A DNA stretch of 5,820 nt, taken from the NCBI GenBank assembly GCA_020347545.1, contig CP070731.1, positions 408,439 through 414,258 of the forward strand, read 5' to 3'. The notes beneath the pieces are model-generated. The model saw nothing but the letters and a program-made list of their open reading frames with translations. It had not been told where the DNA came from and did no database searches. This document shows, piece after piece, positions 1-5,243 of this stretch (within the stretch, counting starts at the first letter, position 1; every line of letters begins with the position of its first letter). The DNA comes from Flavobacteriaceae bacterium. Its GTDB lineage: Bacteria; Bacteroidota; Bacteroidia; Flavobacteriales; Flavobacteriaceae. The position numbers and the translations under genes were made by a program.

Positions 1-1
1 T

Positions 2-334
2 GACGTGAATGGAAAGCCGGCACTCGTATTTTATCCAAAGGTGGCAAACGATTCAATAATTGGTTTGGAGCTGGTAAAGGTCTACAGTAGTGATTACGCC
101 ACGGAAAAAGGTATTTCTACAAGTTCCTCTTTTGGGGAAGTGTCCGAGAATTATTCTATCGATAAGATTGAACCTTCCTTTAGCTCGGCTATTTTGTTCA
201 TCAACGAAATTAATGCAACGATCTCTTTAAACAAAGAAGATCTGAATTTGGATGAATTCGATATGAGGGAGATTCGTCAGGACCAAATACCGGATGAGGC
301 CAACATTAAATTTATCAGCCTTTGGTTTGAATAG
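2..334 (+). CDS. C-terminal part of an unrecognised protein (5' end outside window)
   Basis: The reading frame is open from the first bases (GAC GTG AAT...) to a TAG at 332-334, giving about 110 residues. A GTG at position 5 could be read as a start, but the sequence begins abruptly inside what looks like a folded beta-rich segment (VNGKPALVFYPK) with no leader, so I treat the gene as truncated by the window edge. No catalytic motif, cysteine or membrane segment is visible. The part beginning KGISTSSSFGEV, followed by alternating hydrophobic strands and a C-terminal IPDEANIKFISLWFE, recalls small beta-rich proteins or lipoproteins of flavobacteria that have no assigned function. That resemblance is from memory and weak. 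It ends 30 bases before the next gene on the same strand, so co-transcription is possible. No function is proposed. Confidence 0.6.
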   Translation, partial: DVNGKPALVFYPKVANDSIIGLELVKVYSSDYATEKGISTSSSFGEVSENYSIDKIEPSFSSAILFINEINATISLNKEDLNLDEFDMREIRQDQIPDEANIKFISLWFE

Positions 335-351
335 ATTTAGAATTTAATTTG
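321..351 (+). promoter_or_regulatory. possible Bacteroidota-type promoter before the flavin-binding gene
   Basis: A TTTG at 321-324 is followed after exactly 19 bases by TTAATTTG at 344-351, one mismatch from the TAnnTTTG -7 element of the Bacteroidota primary sigma factor. Transcription would start near 356-358, leaving a leader of less than 10 bases before the ATG at 365. The -33 part lies inside the end of the preceding gene. The very short leader and the AT-rich setting make this tentative; read-through from the upstream gene is equally likely. Confidence 0.25.
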
Positions 352-364
352 AATAGAGTCAATC

Positions 365-1012
365 ATGAAAACTGACCGCTCCAAAGTAAGGAGGATCCCG
401 AAACGAGGTTCCTATGACAATGAAATCATTTACAGGATTCTGGACAAGGAATTTATCTGTCAAATAGGTTTTGTTCACGAAGATCACCCGGTGGTTATCC
501 CAACTATTTATGGCAGAAAAGAAGATACCTTGTATTTCCATGGAGCAAATGTGAGCAGAATGCTTCAATCCATGGAGGAGGGTATTTCTCTTTCAATAAA
601 TGTGACACGCACCAATGCCTTAGTTTTGGCAAGATCAGCTTTTCACCATTCTTTAAATTATGAATCGGTAACACTTTTTGGTCAAGCTTATCTTGTGGAG
701 GACGATAAAGAAAAATCAGAAGCCTTACGCATTATCTCAGATCAGGTTTTAGCCGACAGGTGGGAGGAGGTAAGACAACCTAACGCCAAAGAATTGAACG
801 TCACCAAGGTATTAAAATTTAAGATAGAAGAAGGTTCCGCAAAGATCAGAGATGAAGGTGTCGGGGACGATGAAAAGGATTATGAACTTGATATTTGGGC
901 CGGCCTTTTGCCGATAGAAAGGAAGTTCGGAAATCCTGTTTCGGATCCCTTTTTAAGAGAGGAGATTAAATTGGCGGAGAGTGTAAAGAAAGTTATAAAT
1001 GAAAAATTATAA
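365..1012 (+). CDS. pyridoxamine 5'-phosphate oxidase family protein (NimA-like, FMN-binding split barrel)
   Basis: This 215-residue protein matches the COG3467 / Pyridox_ox_2 type of flavin-nucleotide-binding split-barrel proteins, the group that includes the nitroimidazole-resistance NimA proteins. Visible family marks in order: an N-terminal RRIPKRGSYD (9-18), a first strand CQIGFVHEDHPVVIPT (32-47), the LYFHGANVSRML motif (56-67) that in the family contacts the flavin phosphate, AFHHSLNYESVTLFGQA (92-108), and a late IWAGLLPI (177-184). Length is normal for the family. The usual 'HVGFV' histidine is replaced by Gln33. Such proteins are cytoplasmic, bind FMN, FAD or F420, and often reduce small molecules; the actual substrate cannot be read from sequence. 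The ATG at 365 precedes the conserved RRIPKRG motif, so the start is well placed. The 3' end overlaps the cupin gene by 14 bases. The family call is firm, but true pyridoxine biosynthesis (PdxH) is not supported. Confidence 0.88.
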   Translation: MKTDRSKVRRIPKRGSYDNEIIYRILDKEFICQIGFVHEDHPVVIPTIYGRKEDTLYFHGANVSRMLQSMEEGISLSINVTRTNALVLARSAFHHSLNYESVTLFGQAYLVEDDKEKSEALRIISDQVLADRWEEVRQPNAKELNVTKVLKFKIEEGSAKIRDEGVGDDEKDYELDIWAGLLPIERKFGNPVSDPFLREEIKLAESVKKVINEKL

Positions 1013-1361
1013 GGTTCAGAAAAACCCTTTTATCGTTCCTACTAACGATGGAAAATTAATTGAAGAGCATTTTGGGCTGGCAAGTATCAGGGCTGACCTC
1101 AGCCTTGCACATATGATAGCACCACCCGGATGGAGTGAACCCTTTCAGACTCCTGATTTTGATGAAATAACGTATATCATCAAAGGGAAAAAAAGATTTA
1201 TCATCGATGGAGAGGAACTTATTCTGGGACCTGGAGAATCCATTAAAATAAACAAAGGAAGTCGCATACAATACGCCAATCCATTTGATGAACCTTGCGA
1301 ATATATAGCAATTTGCACTCCTCCGTTTGAGTTGGAACGGGCCAACAGAGAAGAGAATTAA
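999..1361 (+). CDS. small single-domain cupin protein lacking the usual metal-ligand histidines
   Basis: This 120-residue protein is a single cupin barrel. Cupin motif 1 is recognisable as GWSEPFQTPDFDEITYIIKG (44-63): Glu56 and Gly63 fit, but the two HxH metal ligands fall on Gln50 and Pro52. Motif 2, GPGESIKINKGSRIQYANP (77-95), keeps its glycines and Asn94 but has Gln91 where the third histidine is expected. A classic His3Glu metal centre is therefore absent, and the barrel may bind a ligand without metal or act structurally. The C-terminal part, EPCEYIAICTPPFE (98-111), is a typical closing strand. There is no signal peptide. The ATG at 999 lies within the end of the split-barrel gene and is the only start that keeps the N-terminal segment, so translational coupling is likely. 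Its stop shares TTAA with the convergent folD stop. The biochemical role is unknown. Confidence 0.82.
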   Translation: MKNYKVQKNPFIVPTNDGKLIEEHFGLASIRADLSLAHMIAPPGWSEPFQTPDFDEITYIIKGKKRFIIDGEELILGPGESIKINKGSRIQYANPFDEPCEYIAICTPPFELERANREEN

Positions 1362-2230
1362 TTATTTTTGCAGGCTTGAAGCGTATTTTTCAATAGCATG
1401 GCAATTGTCATAGGGCCCACTCCGCCAGGTACTGGAGTGATATATCCGGCTTTTTTACTCACAGATTCAAAATCAACATCTCCAGCAAGCCTGTAACCCC
1501 TTTTTCTGGTTTTATCCGGTACTCTTGTAATTCCGACATCAATTATTGTTGCCCCTTCCTTCACCATATCACCTTTAAGAAATTCTGCAATTCCCAAGGC
1601 AGCAACTATGATATCGGCTTCTCTGGTTATTGAATCCAGATTTTTCGTTCGGCTGTGGGCAATGGTTACTGTTGCGTTACCCACTTTCCGTTTTTGACTG
1701 AGCAAAATGCTCATTGGTCTTCCAACAATATGGCTTCTGCCGATGACTACCACATTTTTCCCTGAAGTTTCCACTTCATACCTTTCCAATAATTCGAGTA
1801 TACCATAGGGTGTAGCCGGCAAGAAGGAGGGGAGGTCCAGTGTCATTTTACCCACATTTACAGGGTGAAAACCATCCACATCCTTATCAGGATCAACGGC
1901 CATCAGGACCTTTTGTTCATCAATTTGCTTGGGTAAGGGTAATTGAACTATGAACCCGTCGATGTCTTTATCATTATTGAGTTCCTCTATTTCATGCAAT
2001 AACTGCTCCTCAGTAGTATCTTCAGGAAGGTCGATCAAGGTGGAGTTGAATCCGACTTTTTGACAAGACTTCACTTTACTGTTGACATAGGTCATACTGG
2101 CTCCGTCTGTTCCGACAATAATGGCTGCAAGATGAGGTGTTTTTAACCCGGCTGCTTTACGGCTCTTTACTTCCTTGGCAATTTCGTTTTTGATATCGTC
2201 AGAAGTTTTTTTGCCATCAAGTAGGATCAT
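1358..2230 (-). CDS. folD: bifunctional methylenetetrahydrofolate dehydrogenase / methenyltetrahydrofolate cyclohydrolase
   Basis: FolD oxidises 5,10-methylene-THF to 5,10-methenyl-THF with NADP+ and hydrolyses it to 10-formyl-THF, supplying one-carbon units for purines and formyl-methionine in the cytoplasm. The 290-residue length is typical. Visible signatures: ASMTYVNSKVKSCQKVGF (44-61), holding the catalytic Tyr48 and Lys52 (equivalent to Tyr52/Lys56 of the E. coli enzyme from memory); DGFIVQLPLP (91-100); DPDKDVDGFHPVNVG (113-127) with the folate-contacting Asp119; the nucleotide-binding VVVIGRSHIVGRPMSILL in the second domain; and the C-terminal TPVPGGVGPMTIAMLL. All key residues seem intact. 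The ATG at 2228-2230 gives the standard MILLDGK start. It lies 73 bases downstream of ffh on the same strand and has its own promoter-like octamer, so it may be transcribed both with ffh and alone. Its stop converges with the cupin stop. Confidence 0.97.
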   Translation of the reverse strand: MILLDGKKTSDDIKNEIAKEVKSRKAAGLKTPHLAAIIVGTDGASMTYVNSKVKSCQKVGFNSTLIDLPEDTTEEQLLHEIEELNNDKDIDGFIVQLPLPKQIDEQKVLMAVDPDKDVDGFHPVNVGKMTLDLPSFLPATPYGILELLERYEVETSGKNVVVIGRSHIVGRPMSILLSQKRKVGNATVTIAHSRTKNLDSITREADIIVAALGIAEFLKGDMVKEGATIIDVGITRVPDKTRKRGYRLAGDVDFESVSKKAGYITPVPGGVGPMTIAMLLKNTLQACKNN

Positions 2231-2251
2231 ATCATGTAAGTTTTAATTGTT

Positions 2252-2259
2252 CAAAGCTA
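2252..2259 (-). promoter_or_regulatory. putative -7 element (TAGCTTTG) of a folD promoter
   Basis: Read on the minus strand this is TAGCTTTG, an exact match to the Bacteroidota TAnnTTTG -7 consensus, 21 bases before the folD ATG. About 18 bases further upstream there is TTTC (2278-2281), a 3-of-4 match to the TTTG -33 element. The predicted leader is roughly 15 bases. The element lies in the only spacer between ffh and folD. Confidence 0.45.
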
Positions 2260-2262
2260 TTT

Positions 2263-2288
2263 ATTTTGTATTCGAGCGAAATTTTGTA
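2263..2288. repeat. inverted repeat framed by two identical 8-base direct repeats, upstream of folD
   Basis: On the plus strand, ATTTTGTA (2263-2270) is followed directly by TTCGAGCGAA (2271-2280), whose 4-base arms are inverted around a 2-base centre. It is followed directly by a second ATTTTGTA (2281-2288). The 26-base unit sits between the ffh stop and the putative folD -7 box and covers the expected -33 position. It could be an operator or simply chance in AT-rich DNA: the octamer also occurs at 3951-3958 within msrB and at 5121-5128. The arms are too close for a terminator hairpin. Confidence 0.35.
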
Positions 2289-2303
2289 CTCCGGGTTCGA
2301 TGC

Positions 2304-3632
2304 TTACTGCATTCCTTTCATCATCTGCATCATTTTCTTACCACCGCCACCTTGCATCATTTTCATCATCTTACTCATCTGGTTGAATTGCTTCATTAAC
2401 TGGTTTACTTCCTGGACATTTGTGCCTGAACCCTTTGCAATTCTTTTCTTTCTGCTGGCGTTAATAATTGAAGGAGTACTTCTCTCGGAGGGAGTCATCG
2501 AATGGATAATGGCCTCAATGCCTTTGAAAGCATCGTCATCAATGTCGACATCTTTCATCATTTTTCCGGCTCCGGGAATCATTCCTACAAGGTCCTTCAT
2601 ATTTCCCATTTTCTTGATCTGCTGGATCTGTTTCAGAAAATCATCGAAACCAAATTGATTTTTTGCAATTTTCTTCTGGATTCTTCTGGCTTCTTCCTCA
2701 TCATATTGTTCCTGGGCCCTTTCAACAAGGGATACAACGTCTCCCATACCCAGAATACGTTCAGCCATACGGTCCGGATGAAAAACATCAATGGCCTCCA
2801 TTTTTTCACCTGTTCCGATAAATTTAATGGGTTTGTTCACAACAGATTTGATGGAAAGGGCAGCTCCACCTCTTGTGTCACCATCTAGTTTGGTGAGCAC
2901 AACCCCGTCAAAATTCAATACATCATTAAAGGACTTTGCCGTATTCACGGCATCCTGACCCGTCATGGAATCGACAACAAAAAGTGTTTCCTGAGGTTCT
3001 ATGGCCCTGTGAATATTGGAAATTTCATTCATCATTTGCTCGTCCACGGCAAGACGACCGGCAGTATCGATGATCACAACATTCTTTCCGGTTGATTTGG
3101 CGTGTTTTAGTGCGTTTTGAGCAATTTCCACGGGATTCATATTCCCCTCTTCTGCATATACTTCAACTCCTATCTGATCCCCGACAACCCTTAATTGATT
3201 GATCGCAGCGGGGCGGTACACATCACAACCGACAAGCAATACTTGTTTTGTTTTTTTATTCTTAAGATAATTGGCAAGCTTTCCGGAAAAAGTCGTTTTA
3301 CCTGAACCCTGCAGTCCTGACATTAAAATTACTGTAGGTGAACCCTTTAGATTGATTCCCACAGTATCGCCACCCATTAATTCCGTAAGTTCGTCCTTTA
3401 CGATCTTCACCATTAACTGACCCGGGTTAAGGGTGGTCAGTACATCCTGTCCAAGCGCTTTTTCTTTTACCGTATTGGTAAAAGTCTTGGCAATTTTAAA
3501 ATTAACGTCAGCGTCTAATAGTGCCCTTCGAACCTCTTTTAAAGTCTCAGCTACATTGATCTCCGTTATACTTCCGTGTCCTTTAAGAACATGAAAGGCC
3601 TTATCTAATTTGTCACTTAAATTATTGAACAT
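2304..3632 (-). CDS. ffh: signal recognition particle protein (SRP54-type GTPase)
   Basis: Ffh binds 4.5S/SRP RNA and signal sequences on nascent chains and delivers ribosomes to FtsY and the Sec translocon. The 442-residue product has the full N-G-M layout. The N domain helical bundle (about 1-88) contains ALLDADVNFK. The G domain (about 98-298) shows the P-loop GLQGSGKTT (106-114), DVYRPAAINQL (137-147), DTAGRL (189-194), VVDSMTGQDA (219-228), TKLDGDTRGGAALS (247-260) and GTGEKMEAIDVFHPDRMAERILGMGD (273-298, split here as GTGEKMEAIDVF and HPDRMAERILGMGD). The M domain (about 300-442) shows the RNA-binding SRKKRIAKGSG and ends in a glycine and methionine-rich tail. The ATG at 3630-3632 gives the expected MFNNLSDKL start. 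The gene precedes folD on the same strand and has its own upstream spacer of 100 bases after msrB. No 4.5S RNA gene is seen nearby. All GTPase motifs are intact. Confidence 0.98.
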   Translation of the reverse strand: MFNNLSDKLDKAFHVLKGHGSITEINVAETLKEVRRALLDADVNFKIAKTFTNTVKEKALGQDVLTTLNPGQLMVKIVKDELTELMGGDTVGINLKGSPTVILMSGLQGSGKTTFSGKLANYLKNKKTKQVLLVGCDVYRPAAINQLRVVGDQIGVEVYAEEGNMNPVEIAQNALKHAKSTGKNVVIIDTAGRLAVDEQMMNEISNIHRAIEPQETLFVVDSMTGQDAVNTAKSFNDVLNFDGVVLTKLDGDTRGGAALSIKSVVNKPIKFIGTGEKMEAIDVFHPDRMAERILGMGDVVSLVERAQEQYDEEEARRIQKKIAKNQFGFDDFLKQIQQIKKMGNMKDLVGMIPGAGKMMKDVDIDDDAFKGIEAIIHSMTPSERSTPSIINASRKKRIAKGSGTNVQEVNQLMKQFNQMSKMMKMMQGGGGKKMMQMMKGMQ

Positions 3633-3677
3633 AATTTCTTATCCTGATTTTTTTACTATGCATTTTATAATAGCATG

Positions 3678-3685
3678 CAAAGATA
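3678..3685 (-). promoter_or_regulatory. putative -7 element (TATCTTTG) of the ffh promoter
   Basis: The minus-strand sequence TATCTTTG matches TAnnTTTG exactly, 45 bases before the ffh ATG, implying a leader of about 40 bases. No good TTTG is found 18-20 bases upstream; the nearest one (3697-3700) is only 11 bases away. The call rests on the -7 match and its position in the msrB-ffh spacer. Confidence 0.4.
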
Positions 3686-3732
3686 AGAAAATCGAACAAA
3701 GATTTCCTTACTTAAACCAGCTCAGTGCGCTT

Positions 3733-4203
3733 TTAAATATCAGATTTTTCAAATCGAATTGAAGAAGTATTCACGCAGTAGCGTTTTCCTGTTGTATCTC
3801 TGGGGCCATCGTCAAAGACATGACCTAAATGCCCGCCACAGCTTGTACAGATAATCTCTGTTCTCAGCATACCGTGACTTTTGTCCAGAACATATTCCAC
3901 GCTTCCCTTGATCGCGTCGTCAAAAGAAGGCCAGCCACAATGTGATTCATATTTTGTACCTGATTCGAAAAGTTGTGCATCGCAGGCAGCACAGTGATAA
4001 GTTCCTTTTTCAAAATGTTTGGTATAACCACCGTCTCCGGGACGATCAGTACCTTTTTCTCTCAATACGTAATATTGTTGAGGAGTTAAAACTTCCTTCC
4101 ATTCCTCTTCCGATTTAATTACTTTTCTCTCCATACTTTTTTTTTCCTGTGCTGTTAAAGTCGTACCGGACAAAAATAACAGCAATACCATAAGTGTTTT
4201 CAT
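3733..4203 (-). CDS. msrB: exported peptide-methionine (R)-S-oxide reductase
   Basis: MsrB reduces the R isomer of methionine sulfoxide in oxidised proteins. The 156-residue product begins with a Sec-type leader: Lys2, a hydrophobic core LMVLLLFLSG (4-13) and a likely cleavage after TLTA (Ala18|Gln19). There is no lipobox cysteine, so the mature enzyme is probably soluble in the periplasm. The catalytic domain (about 25-153) has two zinc CxxC pairs (Cys71/Cys74 and Cys119/Cys122), the CGWPSF motif (89-94) with Cys89 at the usual resolving position, GHLGHVFDDGP (124-134) and catalytic Cys143 in RYCVNTSS. The normal RYCVNS is RYCVNT here, a mild change. The ATG at 4201-4203 overlaps the hydrolase stop as ATGA, so the two are likely translationally coupled. 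Starting instead at Met24 would give a cytoplasmic form, but the leader is too typical to ignore. No MsrA is fused or adjacent. Confidence 0.95.
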   Translation of the reverse strand: MKTLMVLLLFLSGTTLTAQEKKSMERKVIKSEEEWKEVLTPQQYYVLREKGTDRPGDGGYTKHFEKGTYHCAACDAQLFESGTKYESHCGWPSFDDAIKGSVEYVLDKSHGMLRTEIICTSCGGHLGHVFDDGPRDTTGKRYCVNTSSIRFEKSDI

Positions 4204-5066
4204 TTTATAAAATCAATTATACGCTGAATGACAAATCCGTCTTTGAAAATTTTGTGATGGCCGAGACCATATGTGATGAGTAATTCACCTTTTTTAAGAC
4301 TTTGTCGTATTTGAACTGCACTGCTTACATCAACATATTTGTCTTCCGTGTCATGAATAATCAGTGTTGGGATGTCTATTTTCTCGGCCTTGTTTTTTGA
4401 GGATATATCCTTGAGCGAAGTGCGTAATTTTTTCTCTGACAAGGCAACTAATCTTTTTTCTATTTCTGGTTTTAATTCAACTTTTTTTACAAAATATTTA
4501 AATATTTGAGGAATCGAATTATCTGCGCCTATGGTTACCAGTCTCGAAACGTTTAAGCCATTCGCCACTGCATTGATCAGCGCCATTCCACCAAATGAAT
4601 GCCCTATGGCAGCATCGAAAGCCCCATATTTTTTATTGACTTCATTAATGGCCTCAAGAAATTCAATCATATTGGTCATTTTACCGGAAGAAAGACCGTG
4701 AGCGGGTCCGTCAAAACTTACGACCATCATTCGGTTCTCAAGTACTTTATCGGCAATTTGAAATAATTGTGTTCCTCTTCCAGCCCAGCCATGTACGATT
4801 AGCACCTTTCTTTTGGAATATCCGTAGATGTATACATTTATTTCCTTTTTGCATAGGGGAAGGTATAGGGATTCATTTTTTGCACTGTCTCGCATCGTTA
4901 GTTCTCTATCAGGTACTTTAACTTTAACAGGGGTAGAAAATAATTTGGCAACAAATAGGGTAGCAGCATCTTTTGAGAAGAATTGCAGTACCTTGCCAAA
5001 TGCGATCACATATCTCGGAATGACAAAGGAATTATGATTTCTGGGGGGCAATTTAGTATCGGGCAC
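4200..5066 (-). CDS. alpha/beta hydrolase (serine hydrolase, substrate unknown)
   Basis: This 288-residue protein has an alpha/beta-hydrolase core after an approximately 75-residue N-terminal extension. Motifs: LIVHGWAGRGTQ (89-100) for the oxyanion-hole HGWAG; FDGPAHGLSSG (118-128); the nucleophile elbow IGHSFGG (154-160) with Ser157; the acid in IHDTEDKYVD (237-246), probably Asp242; and the histidine in YGLGHHKIF (266-274), probably His270. The triad is complete, so it should be active, but ester, thioester or other substrates cannot be told apart. There is no signal peptide; the N-terminal stretch is moderately hydrophobic (about 14-46). The start is GTG (minus strand, 5064-5066): an in-frame TGA lies a few codons upstream, and the first internal ATG (Met58) would remove a segment, FSTPVKVKVPDRE, that looks like part of the family. 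The 3' end overlaps msrB by four bases (ATGA). Confidence 0.88.
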   Translation of the reverse strand: MPDTKLPPRNHNSFVIPRYVIAFGKVLQFFSKDAATLFVAKLFSTPVKVKVPDRELTMRDSAKNESLYLPLCKKEINVYIYGYSKRKVLIVHGWAGRGTQLFQIADKVLENRMMVVSFDGPAHGLSSGKMTNMIEFLEAINEVNKKYGAFDAAIGHSFGGMALINAVANGLNVSRLVTIGADNSIPQIFKYFVKKVELKPEIEKRLVALSEKKLRTSLKDISSKNKAEKIDIPTLIIHDTEDKYVDVSSAVQIRQSLKKGELLITYGLGHHKIFKDGFVIQRIIDFIK

Positions 5067-5096
5067 AATGGATTCTTTTCAAGCTCTGTTTAACGA

Positions 5097-5126
5097 TTTG
5101 TTTTGTTTTGGTAATGAACAATTTTG
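5097..5126 (+). promoter_or_regulatory. weak candidate promoter for the UMF1-type transporter gene
   Basis: TTTG (5097-5100) and, after 18 bases, CAATTTTG (5119-5126), which has one mismatch to TAnnTTTG. The leader would be about 110 bases, long for a simple promoter. No better match lies closer to the ATG at 5244. Confidence 0.22.
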
Positions 5127-5132
5127 TAAAGA

Positions 5133-5140
5133 CAAAGCTA
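5133..5140 (-). promoter_or_regulatory. putative -7 element (TAGCTTTG) of the hydrolase-msrB operon
   Basis: The minus-strand TAGCTTTG is an exact TAnnTTTG match and is identical to the octamer before folD. It lies 66 bases before the hydrolase GTG. The upstream TTTG (5155-5158) is at a 14-base spacing, shorter than the usual 17-23, so only the -7 part is well supported. Confidence 0.4.
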
Positions 5141-5243
5141 ACGATTTTCTCAACCAAATAAAATCAAGGTATTTGAGCATTACCGTATCGGGAAAAAGAT
5201 AAAAAATTGTACATTGTCGTTCGAAATTTTAAACTACCATCCT

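Larger units (their letters stand above)
5067..5243. other. divergent intergenic spacer between hydrolase and transporter genes
   Basis: These 177 AT-rich bases separate the minus-strand hydrolase-msrB pair from the plus-strand transporter. No open reading frame, RNA gene or strong hairpin was found. It holds promoter-like elements for both directions about 10 bases apart, described separately. Confidence 0.6.

Noticed and set aside
365..1012. Calling the split-barrel gene pdxH (pyridoxine biosynthesis)
   Set aside because: The motifs (RRIPKRGSYD, LYFHGANVSRML, IWAGLLPI) fit the NimA-like COG3467 group rather than true PdxH.
1056..1345. Minus-strand open frames opposite the cupin gene
   Set aside because: They are antisense to a clear cupin sequence and have no motif or plausible start context.
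2288..2301. tRNA T-arm-like GGTTCGATGC sequence
   Set aside because: No matching acceptor, D or anticodon arms are present, and the bases lie at the ffh stop.
2266..2888. Plus-strand open frames of about 130 codons within the ffh region (2266-2658 and 2502-2888)
   Set aside because: They are antisense shadows of ffh. The first is rich in Ile/Phe/Pro because it opposes the Met-rich tail of Ffh, and neither has a recognisable motif.
3712..3736. Hairpin at the end of msrB as an intrinsic terminator
   Set aside because: An 8-pair stem with a two-base bulge can be drawn on the minus strand (arms 3729-3736 and 3712-3721), but it includes the stop codon, is AT-rich, and is not followed by a run of T.
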